Assembly: GCA_004297445.1 (NCBI GenBank)
Contig: SCUK01000009.1
Span: forward strand, 37,126-101,125
Direction: 5' to 3'
Source of the DNA: Anaerolineae bacterium
GTDB taxonomy: Bacteria; Chloroflexota; Anaerolineae; Anaerolineales; UBA11579
DNA: 64,000 nt
Shown here in pieces: positions 8,648-18,568 of this stretch. The translations under genes were made by a program, and so were the position numbers. The stretch's first letter is position 1. Every line of letters starts with the position of its first letter. Below the pieces are notes generated by a model that did no database searches, was not told the origin of the DNA, and saw nothing but the letters and a program-made list of their open reading frames with translations.

Positions 8648-9942
8648 GCACCGTCAAAGGCTCCCACATCCTGCTGCGCCACCGCGACAAACCGGCGCTC
8701 TCCACCTTTGAAGGCTACGTCAAGGACGGCGGCTTCAAGACCTGGAAGCAGGTCGTGACCAAGATGACGCCCGAAGCCGTGGTGAACGAAGTGTTCGATT
8801 CCGGCCTGCGCGGGCGCGGCGGGGCAGGCTTTCCCACCGGCCTCAAATGGCGCTTCATTGACAAGAACAATTGGCCGCACTACGTGGTGGTCAACGCCGA
8901 CGAGTCCGAGCCGGGCACCTTCAAAGACCGCGAAATCATGGAAAAGAACCCCTACCAGTTCCTGGAAGGGGTGATGTTGACCGCCTACGCCGTGAACGCC
9001 AACCGGGCGTATATTTACCTGCGCGGCGAGTTCTGGAGGCTGGCGGCGGAACTGGACAAACAGATCGCGCGGCTGCACAAAGAAAAACTACTGGGCAAAA
9101 AACTGTTCGGCAAGGACTACGAACTGGAACTGTACACCCACCTCGGGGCAGGGGCGTACATCTGCGGCGAAGAGACTGCGCTGCTCGAATCTCTGGAAGG
9201 CAAGCTCGGCCAGCCGCGCCTGCGCCCGCCGTTCCCGCCCACGTTTGGCCTTTATGGCAAGCCGACCATCGTCAATAATGTAGAGACGCTGGCGAATGTG
9301 CCGCTCATCCTTGAGAAGGGCGCCAAGTGGTATCGCAAGTTCGGCACCGAGAAAAGCCCCGGCACCAAGATTTTCAGCCTTTCGGGGCGGGTGGTGAAGC
9401 CAGGCAACTACGAGCTGCCGTTGGGCACCACCTACGGCGAATTAATCATGGAACACGGCGGCGGCATCATCGACGGCCGGCAAATCAAGGCCATCATGTC
9501 GGCGGGTGCGTCGTCGTCACTGATTGTGGCGAACGATAAGGCGCTGGCCACGCCGATGGATTATGAAAACGTGCCCTCCCTGGGAGCGCAGTTGGGGTCG
9601 GCCTCCATCATCGTGATTGATGAGACCGTGGACCTCAAGTGGCTGGTGGACAAGACCGTCCACTTCTTCAAACACGAGTCGTGCGGCAAGTGCACGCCGT
9701 GCCGCGAAGGCACCTACTGGATGAACAACATCACCCATCGCATCCTGCATGGCGAGGCCGAGCAGAAGGATGTAGATCTGCTGAAAGACGTGGCGGTCAA
9801 CATGAAGGGCAAGTGTTTGTGCGCCCTGGGCGAGTTCGCCACGGAAGCAGTGGTGTCTTCCATTGAACGTTTCCCCAATGACTTCAAACTTAAGACCGCG
9901 GCGAAGGCAGTCGCCGGTGAACTAAAGGTGACGCATGACTGA
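8644..9942 (+). CDS. nuoF: NADH-quinone oxidoreductase subunit F (FMN, NADH site)
   Basis: 51-kDa subunit homologue, 432 residues, which oxidises NADH and holds FMN and the N3 4Fe-4S cluster. The FMN/NADH loop GRGGAGFPTG is at residues 57-66, NADESEPGTFKDR follows, and the N3 ligands are Cys347, Cys350, Cys353 and Cys393 (SCGKCTPC and KCLCALGE). The ATG at 8644 overlaps the nuoE stop; an upstream in-frame start at 8617 lies inside nuoE and is unlikely. It overlaps nuoG by 8 bases. Confidence 0.95.
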   Translation: MSTVKGSHILLRHRDKPALSTFEGYVKDGGFKTWKQVVTKMTPEAVVNEVFDSGLRGRGGAGFPTGLKWRFIDKNNWPHYVVVNADESEPGTFKDREIMEKNPYQFLEGVMLTAYAVNANRAYIYLRGEFWRLAAELDKQIARLHKEKLLGKKLFGKDYELELYTHLGAGAYICGEETALLESLEGKLGQPRLRPPFPPTFGLYGKPTIVNNVETLANVPLILEKGAKWYRKFGTEKSPGTKIFSLSGRVVKPGNYELPLGTTYGELIMEHGGGIIDGRQIKAIMSAGASSSLIVANDKALATPMDYENVPSLGAQLGSASIIVIDETVDLKWLVDKTVHFFKHESCGKCTPCREGTYWMNNITHRILHGEAEQKDVDLLKDVAVNMKGKCLCALGEFATEAVVSSIERFPNDFKLKTAAKAVAGELKVTHD

Positions 9943-12469
9943 CGCCGTCAAGCCAACCGTGCAGACCACGCTGGTCAACCTGACCATCGACAACGTGCCG
10001 GTACAGGCGCCGAAGGGCACGCTGGTGGTGGACGCCGCCAAGCGCGCCGGCATTGACATCCCCGTGTTCTGCTACCACCCCAAGATGAAGCCGGTCGGCA
10101 TGTGCCGCATGTGCCTGGTGGACATCGGCCTGCCGGCGGTGGACCGCGCCACCGGCAAGGTACAAACCGACCCGCAGGGTCATCCGGTCATCAACTTCGG
10201 GAAGGCGCTGCAGACCGGCTGCACCGTGGAAGTGGCCGAAGGCATGGTGGTGGTCGGGTATACCGAAAAAGTGCAGAAGGCGCGCCAGGATGTGGTGGAG
10301 TTCCTGCTCACCTCGCACCCGCTGGACTGCCCGATCTGTGACAAGGGCGGTGAGTGCCCGCTGCAAAACCTGACGATGGCGCATGGCAGCAGCGACAGCC
10401 GCTTCATCTTCGACGAGAAAATTAAGCTGGCGAAGCACGTGCCGCTGGGCGAACTCATTTACCTCGACCGCGAGCGCTGCATTCAGTGCGCGCGCTGCAC
10501 CCGCTTTCAGGACGAAATCGCTGACGACCCTGTCATCGGGTTCGAGGCGCGTGGCCGCTCGTTACAAATCGTGACCTATTCCGAACCCGGCTTTGACTCC
10601 ATCTGGTCCGGCAACACCACCGACATCTGCCCGGTGGGCGCGCTCACAACGTCGGATTTCCGCTTTGGCGCGCGCCCGTGGGAATTGCAGGCTTCGGCTT
10701 CCATCTGTACGCATTGCCCGGTGGGCTGCAACACCACCCTCAACACGCGCCGCGAGGCCAAGGCCGGCGGAGAGATGGTGGTCAAGCGTGTGATGCCGCG
10801 CCAGAACGAAGACGTGAACGAAATCTGGCTGTGTGACAAGGGCCGTTTTGCCCACCACTACGCCGCCAAGGACGACGGCCGCCTGACCCGGCCGCTGGTG
10901 CGCAAGGACGGCAAGCTGGTCGCCACGACCTGGGAGAAGGCCCTGGCGCTGGTGGCTGAGAAATTCGATGCTGCTGGCAGGGGCCTGCTCACGCTGGCGG
11001 GCGGGAAGCTGACCAACGAAGATTTTTACCATTTGGCCGGGCTGGCCAGGGCGCGCGGCGGCAAAGCCGTGCTGGACAGCCGCATGGCGGGCGGCGACCT
11101 GACCGCCCAGGTGGGGCTGTCAGCCGGCAGTAATCTGGTGGCACTCGGGGCGGGGGATGCCGTGCTGGTCATCGCCTCCGACCTGGAAGAAGAAGCGCCC
11201 TTGTGGTGGCTGCGAGTCAAGCAGGCGGCAGAACGTGGCGTGACCGTGGTGGTCGCCAACCCGCGCCGCACCAAGCTGGACCGCCACGCCACCCATACCT
11301 TGCGCTATGACTACGGCTACGAAGCCGCGCTGGTGACGGCTCTGATAGGGTCGTTCTCGCCCAAGCGCGCCGACCTTCCCGCGGCGGTGCAGGCGCTGAT
11401 TCGCAACAAAGATGTCAAAGACGCCGGGCAGGTCATCGCCCAGGCGAATAACCTGATTGTGTTCTACGGCAGCGATGGGACGGGGCTGGCCGAATCGACA
11501 GCGCTGGCACGCGCCTGCGCCAATTTGCTCATCGGCACCGGCCATGTTGGCCGCGCCAACAACGGCCTCGTGGCGGTCTGGGACAAGGCCAATGCCCAGG
11601 GCGGCTGGGACATGGGCCTGCGCCCCTCCGCCGACCTGGCGGCGGACCTTGGCGCGGCGAAAGTTGCGTACATCGTGGCGGCAGACCCGGCGGGGGATAG
11701 CCCGGCGCTGGCCGAAGCGGTGAACGCCGCGGAATTCGTTGTGGTGCAGGACATCCGCCTGAGCGCGACCGCCGAACTGGCGGACGTGGTGCTGCCGGCG
11801 GCGGCGTTCACGGAACGCGATGGCACGTTCACCAGCGGCGAGCGGCGCGTGCAGCGCCTGCATCCGGCTGTTCCGGCCTATGCCGGTCTGCGCGGCGATT
11901 TCGCCGTGACGGCGCAGATTGCGGCGCGGTTGGGTCTGGCGCAGGAGAAACTGCTGGCGACCAAAGTGTTCAACCAGATTGCGGCCAGCGTACCCGCTTA
12001 CGCTGGCCTGTCCATTGCGGCGCTCTCCGAAGTGCGCGAGCAATGGCCGGTGATTGGCCGCGGCGATGTGTACTACGGCGGCACGACCTACGACAACAAG
12101 CAGGGTCTGGGCGTTCAGTTGCCCGTCAGTGGAGACAGCCCGGCGCTGACCTTTGAGCAGCCGGCCGAACCCGTCAAGGTGAAGGGCCTCAAGGCTGTGG
12201 CGGTCACCCGCCTGTACGACCGCGGCACCACTGTGACGCCCTCGACGGTGCTTGGCACGCGCCTGCCGCAAACCTTCATTGTCTTGAGCGTGGAAGACGC
12301 CGATAAGATGAAGATTGAACCCGGCCAGAAGGTGAAAGCCACCCTGAACGGCGTGACCGCCGAAGCCGAAGCCCGGATTGATAACAGCCTGGCAAAGGGC
12401 GTTGTGCTGGCCCCGCGCAGCCTGGGGTTGGCGATTGACAGCCCGTGCGAGATTACGGTGAAGAAATGA
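9935..12469 (+). CDS. nuoG: NADH-quinone oxidoreductase subunit G (multi-cluster)
   Basis: The 75-kDa subunit homologue, 844 residues, carries the electron wire of the NADH module. Ligand sets seen: 2Fe-2S N1b at Cys46, Cys57, Cys60 and Cys96; His128-Cys132-Cys135-Cys141 for the His-ligated N5; Cys182-Cys185-Cys188 with Cys232 for N4; and a complete extra N7 set at Cys258, Cys261, Cys265 and Cys300. N7 is known only from some bacteria. The C-terminal half is the catalytically silent molybdopterin-oxidoreductase-like domain ending in an aspartate-decarboxylase-like barrel. It overlaps both neighbours (nuoF by 8 bases, nuoH by ATGA). Confidence 0.95.
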   Translation: MTDAVKPTVQTTLVNLTIDNVPVQAPKGTLVVDAAKRAGIDIPVFCYHPKMKPVGMCRMCLVDIGLPAVDRATGKVQTDPQGHPVINFGKALQTGCTVEVAEGMVVVGYTEKVQKARQDVVEFLLTSHPLDCPICDKGGECPLQNLTMAHGSSDSRFIFDEKIKLAKHVPLGELIYLDRERCIQCARCTRFQDEIADDPVIGFEARGRSLQIVTYSEPGFDSIWSGNTTDICPVGALTTSDFRFGARPWELQASASICTHCPVGCNTTLNTRREAKAGGEMVVKRVMPRQNEDVNEIWLCDKGRFAHHYAAKDDGRLTRPLVRKDGKLVATTWEKALALVAEKFDAAGRGLLTLAGGKLTNEDFYHLAGLARARGGKAVLDSRMAGGDLTAQVGLSAGSNLVALGAGDAVLVIASDLEEEAPLWWLRVKQAAERGVTVVVANPRRTKLDRHATHTLRYDYGYEAALVTALIGSFSPKRADLPAAVQALIRNKDVKDAGQVIAQANNLIVFYGSDGTGLAESTALARACANLLIGTGHVGRANNGLVAVWDKANAQGGWDMGLRPSADLAADLGAAKVAYIVAADPAGDSPALAEAVNAAEFVVVQDIRLSATAELADVVLPAAAFTERDGTFTSGERRVQRLHPAVPAYAGLRGDFAVTAQIAARLGLAQEKLLATKVFNQIAASVPAYAGLSIAALSEVREQWPVIGRGDVYYGGTTYDNKQGLGVQLPVSGDSPALTFEQPAEPVKVKGLKAVAVTRLYDRGTTVTPSTVLGTRLPQTFIVLSVEDADKMKIEPGQKVKATLNGVTAEAEARIDNSLAKGVVLAPRSLGLAIDSPCEITVKK

Positions 12470-13503
12470 ACGAAACGCTGTTGCTGATTCTGGAATGGAC
12501 CATCAAGGGCGGGCTGCTGGCGTTTGTGTTGGCCACCGGCTTTGCTTATACCACGTTCTATGAACGCAAGTGGGCGGCGCGCCTGCAAATCCGCATCGGC
12601 CCGAACCGCACCGGTCCGGGCGGCTGGCTGCAACCCGCCGCCGACGGCGTGAAGCTGTTCTTCAAGGAAGAGTTCACCCCGGCCAATGCCTACAAACTGG
12701 CCTTTAACCTCGCCCCGATTCTCACCATGGTCCCGGCCATCGTCATCATGGCGGTCATCCCGTGGGGCTCGGAGATCGAACTGTTCGGGCGCATCATCCC
12801 GCTGGGCATCTCGAATGAGTTGAATGTCGGCGTGCTGTTCCTGCTCTCGGTGGCGTCCATCTCCGTTTACGGTATCGTGCTGGCGGGCTGGTCGTCCAAC
12901 AACAAATATGCGATGTTGGGCGGGCTGCGTTCCACCGCCCAGATGATTTCATATGAGCTGGCGCTGGGCCTGTCGTTCGTCGGCCCCATCATGCTGGCGG
13001 GGTCGCTTAATCTGGCGGACATCGTCCGGGCGCAGATGGCAGCCGGCGGGTGGTTCTTTACGAAATGGTACGTGATTTACCTGCCGCTGGCGGCGGTCGT
13101 GTTCTACATCGCCGCGCTGGCCGAAGTGAACCGCTCGCCGTTTGACATGCCGGAAGCCGAGCAGGAATTGACCGCCGGGTACCACACCGAATATTCAGGC
13201 ATGAAATTCTCGCTGTTCTTCATGGGCGAATACATCAAGATGATTGCGGTCAGCGCCATTTGCGCCACGCTCTTCTTTGGCGGCTACGACGGCCCGTTTG
13301 TGGACAGTTACCCGCTCTTAGGCCCGCTGTACCTCGGAATCAAAATCTTTATCAGCCTGGGCCTGATGATCTGGATTCGTGCCGCGATGCCGCGTTTACG
13401 CTACGACCGGCTGATGTCCTTTGGCTGGAAGGTCATGCTTCCGCTTTCCCTGCTGAATGTGGTCTGGGCGGCGGCGGTCATTATCTTTTTCAATGCCGGG
13501 TAG
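12466..13503 (+). CDS. nuoH: NADH-quinone oxidoreductase subunit H
   Basis: Membrane subunit joining the quinone site to the proton pumps, 345 residues with about eight transmembrane helices. The first charged loop RKWAARLQIRIGPNRTGPGG and the quinone-loop signature AEVNRSPFDMPEAEQELTAG are intact. The ATG at 12466 overlaps the nuoG stop (ATGA), deciding against the upstream in-frame start at 12445, which would lie inside nuoG. Confidence 0.95.
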   Translation: MNETLLLILEWTIKGGLLAFVLATGFAYTTFYERKWAARLQIRIGPNRTGPGGWLQPAADGVKLFFKEEFTPANAYKLAFNLAPILTMVPAIVIMAVIPWGSEIELFGRIIPLGISNELNVGVLFLLSVASISVYGIVLAGWSSNNKYAMLGGLRSTAQMISYELALGLSFVGPIMLAGSLNLADIVRAQMAAGGWFFTKWYVIYLPLAAVVFYIAALAEVNRSPFDMPEAEQELTAGYHTEYSGMKFSLFFMGEYIKMIAVSAICATLFFGGYDGPFVDSYPLLGPLYLGIKIFISLGLMIWIRAAMPRLRYDRLMSFGWKVMLPLSLLNVVWAAAVIIFFNAG

Positions 13504-13519
13504 TTTTGGAGACTGACTG

Positions 13520-14038
13520 ATGGCAAATGTGATTGAATCCATCTGGGCGATTATCAAAGGGATGTGGACCGTCCTGAAACTCGGGCTGTCCCCCAATGTA
13601 ACCACCCAGTACCCGGAAGAAAAACGGCCGGTGCACCGCCGTTTCAAAGGCCGGCACTTCCTGCAGCGTTATGACAATGGCCTGGAGCGCTGCATCGGTT
13701 GTTCGCTGTGCGCCGCGGCCTGTCCCGCGGACGCTATTTTTGTGGAAGCCTCCGAGAACACGGACGACAAGCGCTTCTCGCCCGGCGAACGCTACGCCAG
13801 CACATACGAAATCAACATGCTGCGCTGTATCTTCTGCGGCTACTGCGAAGATGCCTGCCCGACCCAGGCCATTGTGCTGGGCGACAATTACGAACTTTCG
13901 TTCACGGACCGCTCCCAGGCCATCTACACCCGTGAGATGCTGCTGAACCCGGTGCCGCTGGCCGGCCAGCCCACCCCACAGAAAGTTGCGCCCGGCTCGT
14001 TTGACCGTTCCATCCCGGATATGAAGGACCCCAACTGA
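13520..14038 (+). CDS. nuoI: NADH-quinone oxidoreductase subunit I (two 4Fe-4S)
   Basis: TYKY subunit homologue, 172 residues, relaying electrons through clusters N6a and N6b. Both ferredoxin motifs are complete: Cys58-61-64-68 (CIGCSLCAAACP) and Cys103-106-109-113 (CIFCGYCEDACP). It has a good ribosome-binding site (TTGGAG). Its TGA overlaps the nuoJ ATG by one base. Confidence 0.95.
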   Translation: MANVIESIWAIIKGMWTVLKLGLSPNVTTQYPEEKRPVHRRFKGRHFLQRYDNGLERCIGCSLCAAACPADAIFVEASENTDDKRFSPGERYASTYEINMLRCIFCGYCEDACPTQAIVLGDNYELSFTDRSQAIYTREMLLNPVPLAGQPTPQKVAPGSFDRSIPDMKDPN

Positions 14039-14559
14039 TGGCTCCTGAATTGATTGTCTTTCTTGTGCTGGGCGCGGTGGCCGTGGGGTCGGCCCTCGGT
14101 ATGCTGATGAGCCGCAACGCGGTGTATTCAGCGATGTTCCTCATCATGAATTTCGCCACGGTGGCGGTGTTCTACCTGGTGCTGGGCGCGCCGTTCATCG
14201 CTATGGTGCAGGTGACGGTGTACGCCGGCGCCATCATGGTGCTGTTCCTCTTCGTCATCATGTTGCTGGGGGCGGAGCATCTGGAACGCCGCACCGGTCT
14301 GGACTGGCAGAAACCGATTGCAGTGGTACTCGGTCTGGTTCTTCTGGTGGAAGCCGGTTATGTATTGGCGAGCGGCCAGGCCAGCCTGCCGGCGATTGCC
14401 ATCCCCGAAGCGGGGTACGGCGCGCCGGCGCAAATTGGCGAATTGCTGTTCAGCCAGTACCTGCTGCCGTTTGAAGTGACCTCGGTGCTGCTGCTGGCGG
14501 CGATGATTGGCGCGATCGTCATCACGCGGCGCGATGCGCCCAAGCGCAAGAAGAACTAA
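14038..14559 (+). CDS. nuoJ: NADH-quinone oxidoreductase subunit J
   Basis: Complex I membrane subunit, 173 residues with five predicted helices. It has the conserved [20 protein letters not shown] stretch (residues near 22-41), holding helix 2, and the [17 protein letters not shown] helix 3, where a pi-bulge controls proton access. The start overlaps the nuoI stop (TGATG). The C-terminus is basic (APKRKKN), consistent with cytoplasmic location. Confidence 0.93.
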   Translation: MAPELIVFLVLGAVAVGSALGMLMSRNAVYSAMFLIMNFATVAVFYLVLGAPFIAMVQVTVYAGAIMVLFLFVIMLLGAEHLERRTGLDWQKPIAVVLGLVLLVEAGYVLASGQASLPAIAIPEAGYGAPAQIGELLFSQYLLPFEVTSVLLLAAMIGAIVITRRDAPKRKKN

Positions 14560-14572
14560 AGGAAGAGACGCG

Positions 14573-14875
14573 ATGGTCCCTGTTGAATACTATGTCGGTC
14601 TGAGCGCCATCCTGTTCACTATCGGCACGCTGGGCGTGCTGACGCGGCGCAATGCCATCATCATCTTTATGTCGATTGAGTTGATGCTCAATTCGGCCAA
14701 CCTGCTGTTTGTGGCCTTTGCGCGCACCTTTGAGGCGCTCTCCGGCCAGATTTTTGTGTTCTTTGTGATGACCGTGGCGGCCGCCGAAGTGGCGGTGGGC
14801 CTGGCGTTGATTGTGGCGGTGTTCCGCACCAAGGACACCATCAACATTGATGAAGTCAGCAGCCTGCGCGGCTAG
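14573..14875 (+). CDS. nuoK: NADH-quinone oxidoreductase subunit K
   Basis: Three-helix membrane subunit, 100 residues, homologous to Mrp antiporter subunit C. The helix-2 glutamate in [19 protein letters not shown] and the helix-3 stretch [17 protein letters not shown] are the conserved charged positions of the central proton axis. The ATG at 14573 is preceded by AAGGAAGAGACGCG; a longer in-frame start at 14507 lies inside nuoJ and is rejected. Confidence 0.94.
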   Translation: MVPVEYYVGLSAILFTIGTLGVLTRRNAIIIFMSIELMLNSANLLFVAFARTFEALSGQIFVFFVMTVAAAEVAVGLALIVAVFRTKDTINIDEVSSLRG

Positions 14876-14907
14876 GCCCGCTGAAGAGTTGAGGAGAATC
14901 GACACAC

Positions 14908-17031
14908 ATGCTCCTGAGTGAAGCCACCAACCCCGGCGGGGCGTTCAACCTCGTCCCGTGGATTGTCTTCTTCCCGGTCATCGGCTTGCTGGTGAATCTT
15001 GTGGCAGGCAAGCGCATGGGCGAGAAGTTCATCGGCACGGTCGCCAGCTTGGCCTCCGGTCTGGCGTTTGCCGTTTCCGTGGCGCTGTTCTTCGCCTTGC
15101 AAGCCAACCACGGCCATAAGGAAATTTTCCACCTGCTGGACTGGATTAACATCGGCGCGCTGAACATCGGCTGGGACTTCCGCATTGACACGTTGAGCGT
15201 GACGATGATGCTGGTGGTGTCCGGCATCGGCACGCTCATTCACATCTACGCTGCAGGTTACATGCACTACGATGTGCGCTACAAGGAAGACCCCGCCTCG
15301 TACGTGCGCTTCTTCATTTATCTGAACCTGTTCATCGCCATGATGATGATTCTCGTTAGCGGCGACAATTACCTGATGCTGTTCGTGGGCTGGGAAGGCG
15401 TGGGCCTGTGTTCGTTTCTGCTCATCGGTTTCTGGTTCAACCGCAGCCCGGACGGCACCTTTGGAACCGGCAACTCCTATGCGGCCAAGAAAGCCTTTAT
15501 CGCCAACCGCGTGGGCGACTTTGGTTTCCTGATGGCGATTTTCACCACCTTCTGGGTGACCCACTCACTGCAATTCGATGAGGTCTTCCATCACCTGGAT
15601 TCTGGCGAAGTACCGGCCTGGGCCATCTGGGCCATCGCCATGTTCATGCTATTGGGCGTCACCGGCAAGTCTGCCCAGATTCCGCTGTACGTCTGGCTGC
15701 CGGATGCCATGGCTGGCCCCACGCCGGTCTCGGCGCTCATTCACGCCGCGACAATGGTGACGGCCGGCGTATACCTTATCACCCGTTCGGCGCCCATCTT
15801 CTCCGCCGGCGAGGGCGTTCACAATGTAGTGGCGTGGGTGGGGGCGGGCACGGCTCTGTTTGCTGCCACGATTGCGGTAGGGCAATACGACATCAAGAAA
15901 GTGCTGGCTTATTCCACCGTCAGCCAGTTGGGCTTCATGGTGGCGGCGGTGGGCATGGGCGCCTATGCGGCGGGCATGTTCCACCTCGTCACGCACGCGT
16001 TCTTCAAGGCGCTCTTGTTCCTCGGCTCCGGCTCGGTCATCCTGGCCGTGGAACGCGGGCATCACCCCATTGGCGAAGACGCCCACGGCGACCATCACGA
16101 CGAACATCACGGGCATGACGACCACGGCCACGCCTTTGATCCGCAAGACATGCGCAACATGGGCGGCCTCCGCAAACGTATACCCTGGACCTTCTGGACC
16201 TACATCATGGGCACGCTGGCGCTGGCGGGCGTCCCCATCTGGGCCGGGTTCTTTTCCAAGGACGAAATCCTGGCCGATGCCCTGCACTTCAACATCGGTA
16301 TCTACATTGTTCTGAGCATCGCCGCTTTCTTCACCGCCTTCTACATGGGGCGGCAAGTCTGGCTGGTGTTCTTCGGCGAGCCGCGCAGCCACGGCGCCGA
16401 GGCCGCCAAAGAAAGCCCGCGCACCGTGCTCATTCCATTGGTTATCCTTGCCATCCTGTCCACGCTGGGCGGCTTCATGAACTTCCCGGAAGTGCACCAG
16501 TTCGGCCACTGGTTGGAATACACCCTGGGGCACTTCTACCATCCCACCGAGTTCAACGCCAACGTGGCGCTGGGCAGTACCGCGTTTGGGCTGGCGGCGT
16601 TGTTCATCTCCTGGCTGGTGTACGGCCAGAACCCGCGCCAGACCGCCAAAGAAAAAGACCCGCTTGAAAAAGCCTTCCCCGGTATTTTTGCCGGCATGAA
16701 CGCCAAGTGGTGGATCGACGAAATCTACGAAGACCTCATCATCCGGCCGTACCAGAAACTGGCCGCCTGGCTGGCGGATGTGCTGGACTGGCGCTTCTGG
16801 CACGACTGGTTCCATGAGCGCGTCATCCGCGACGGCTTCTTTGGCCTCACCCGCTTCCTGGCGCATCCGGTGGACCTGGGCGTGATTGACGGCATCGCCA
16901 ACGGGTTGGCGCGCGTCACGCAGGGTGGGGCGACGGCGCTCAGCATCTTTCAGACCGGTTTTGTACGCAACTATGCCCTGTGGGTGTTTGTGGGCGTGGT
17001 GAGCATTCTGGGCTATCTGATCTTCCGGTAA
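14908..17031 (+). CDS. nuoL: NADH-quinone oxidoreductase subunit L, with His/Asp-rich loop
   Basis: Distal antiporter-like proton pump of complex I, 707 residues with about 16 helices including the long C-terminal lateral helix region. Core motifs include FVGWEGVGLCSFLLIGFW (helix-5 Glu), the helix-7/8 lysine region GKSAQIPLYVWLPDAM, and LAYSTVSQLGFMVAAVG. Near residues 387-415 a cytoplasmic-side loop is strongly enriched in His and Asp (about ten His in 30 residues), longer than the E. coli loop. GAGGAG precedes the ATG. Confidence 0.94.
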   Translation: MLLSEATNPGGAFNLVPWIVFFPVIGLLVNLVAGKRMGEKFIGTVASLASGLAFAVSVALFFALQANHGHKEIFHLLDWINIGALNIGWDFRIDTLSVTMMLVVSGIGTLIHIYAAGYMHYDVRYKEDPASYVRFFIYLNLFIAMMMILVSGDNYLMLFVGWEGVGLCSFLLIGFWFNRSPDGTFGTGNSYAAKKAFIANRVGDFGFLMAIFTTFWVTHSLQFDEVFHHLDSGEVPAWAIWAIAMFMLLGVTGKSAQIPLYVWLPDAMAGPTPVSALIHAATMVTAGVYLITRSAPIFSAGEGVHNVVAWVGAGTALFAATIAVGQYDIKKVLAYSTVSQLGFMVAAVGMGAYAAGMFHLVTHAFFKALLFLGSGSVILAVERGHHPIGEDAHGDHHDEHHGHDDHGHAFDPQDMRNMGGLRKRIPWTFWTYIMGTLALAGVPIWAGFFSKDEILADALHFNIGIYIVLSIAAFFTAFYMGRQVWLVFFGEPRSHGAEAAKESPRTVLIPLVILAILSTLGGFMNFPEVHQFGHWLEYTLGHFYHPTEFNANVALGSTAFGLAALFISWLVYGQNPRQTAKEKDPLEKAFPGIFAGMNAKWWIDEIYEDLIIRPYQKLAAWLADVLDWRFWHDWFHERVIRDGFFGLTRFLAHPVDLGVIDGIANGLARVTQGGATALSIFQTGFVRNYALWVFVGVVSILGYLIFR

Positions 17032-17061
17032 CCCCGGAAAGTTCAAGGACGAGGAACAACG

Positions 17062-18558
17062 ATGGACTTTATTCTGCAACCCCTCAATCTGGTGACCTTC
17101 TTCCCCCTGGTGGGCGTGTTGGTGTTGTTGTTCGTGAAGAAAGACAGCGCTGCCCGCTGGATCTCGCTGGTCACTGCACTCATCACCTTTGGCATTTCGC
17201 TGTGGATGCTGACCCTGTTCAACCAGAGCAACGGCGGCCTGCAACTGGAGATTAACCAGCACTGGTTCTCCTTTGCCGGCTGGGACATCCGCTACGCCCT
17301 GGGCATAGACGGCCTCAGCATCCTGCTCGTCCTGCTCACCACTTTCCTTACGCCCATCGCCATCCTCTCCACCTGGCACGCGGTGGAAGAGCGGGTGCGC
17401 GACTTCCAGTTGTTCTTCCTCCTGCTGGAAGTGGGCATGGTCGGCGTGTTCCTGGCGCAGGACCTGTTCCTGTTCTACATTTTCTGGGAGTTCACCCTGA
17501 TTCCGATGTATTTCCTCATCGGCATCTGGGGCGGCGAGAAGCGCATGTACGCCGCCATCAAGTTTTTCCTCTACACCATGGCCGGTTCCATCCTGATGCT
17601 GCTCGCCATCCTGTGGTTGGGCATTCAGCAGGGCACTTTCCACGTGCCCACGCTGGTGGCCATGGGCGGCATTTCGCCATACTACCAGCACTGGTTGTTC
17701 CTGGCCTTTGCGGCGGCGTTCGCCATCAAGGTGCCGATGTGGCCGCTGCACTCCTGGCTGCCGGATGCCCACGTGCAGGCCCCCACGGCTGGCTCCGTCA
17801 TCCTTGCCGGCGTGTTGCTGAAGATGGGCACGTACGGCTTCCTGCGTTTCAACCTGCCGTTGTTCCCGGCGGCCGCCGAGCGCCTCGCCCCGTTCATGGC
17901 CACGCTGGCGGTCATCGGCATCCTGTATGGCGCGGCGGTGTCGTTCAGCCAGACGGATGTCAAGAAGCTGGTGGCCTATTCCTCCATCAGCCACCTCGGC
18001 TTCGTGGTCTTGGGCATGTTTGCCCTTAACGAGCAGGGCATCGCCGGCGCGATTTTGCAGATGGTCAACCACGGCATCAGCACCGGCGCGTTGTTCCTCA
18101 TCGTCGGTTTCATTTACGAGCGCCGCCACACGCGTGAGCTGGACCAGTTCGGCGGGTTATGGAAGGTGATGCCGGTGTATGCCGTGCTCACTCTCATCGT
18201 CAGCCTGTCCTCGATGGGCCTGCCGGGCCTGAATGGCTTCGTGGGCGAGTTCACAATCCTGCTCGGGGCCTGGGGCGCGGGGAACGGCCCGCTGGGTTCG
18301 TATCTGTATGCCGCGCTGGCCGCCCTCGGCGTCATCCTGGCGGCGGTGTATATGCTCTTCATGTTCCAGAAGATGTTCCTCGGGCCGGTAACCAACAAAA
18401 AGAATGAGGGCTTGGCAGATTTGAGCCGCCGCGAAATCCTCATCCTCATCCCGCTGCTGGTCTTCATCTTCTGGATTGGTCTGTATCCCAAACCGTTCTT
18501 CGGGCTGATTGGCGCCAGCGTCGAAAGCCTGGCGGCGATGTTCAGCGTCGTCCATTGA
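17062..18558 (+). CDS. nuoM: NADH-quinone oxidoreductase subunit M
   Basis: Central antiporter-like proton pump, 498 residues, about 14 helices. The essential glutamate of helix 5 is in FFLLLEVGMVGVFLAQDLFL, and the helix-7 lysine region is FAIKVPMWPLHSWLPDAHVQ. The following KKLVAYSSISHLGFVVLG is typical of the family. GAGGAA lies before the ATG, 30 bases after nuoL. Confidence 0.95.
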   Translation: MDFILQPLNLVTFFPLVGVLVLLFVKKDSAARWISLVTALITFGISLWMLTLFNQSNGGLQLEINQHWFSFAGWDIRYALGIDGLSILLVLLTTFLTPIAILSTWHAVEERVRDFQLFFLLLEVGMVGVFLAQDLFLFYIFWEFTLIPMYFLIGIWGGEKRMYAAIKFFLYTMAGSILMLLAILWLGIQQGTFHVPTLVAMGGISPYYQHWLFLAFAAAFAIKVPMWPLHSWLPDAHVQAPTAGSVILAGVLLKMGTYGFLRFNLPLFPAAAERLAPFMATLAVIGILYGAAVSFSQTDVKKLVAYSSISHLGFVVLGMFALNEQGIAGAILQMVNHGISTGALFLIVGFIYERRHTRELDQFGGLWKVMPVYAVLTLIVSLSSMGLPGLNGFVGEFTILLGAWGAGNGPLGSYLYAALAALGVILAAVYMLFMFQKMFLGPVTNKKNEGLADLSRREILILIPLLVFIFWIGLYPKPFFGLIGASVESLAAMFSVVH

Positions 18559-18568
18559 GAAGGCGATT

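Noticed and set aside
15649..18129. Very long open frame on the minus strand opposite nuoL/nuoM
   Set aside because: It is the antisense shadow of two conserved genes; its composition (His/Gln/Arg/Glu-rich) and lack of a ribosome-binding site show it is not coding.
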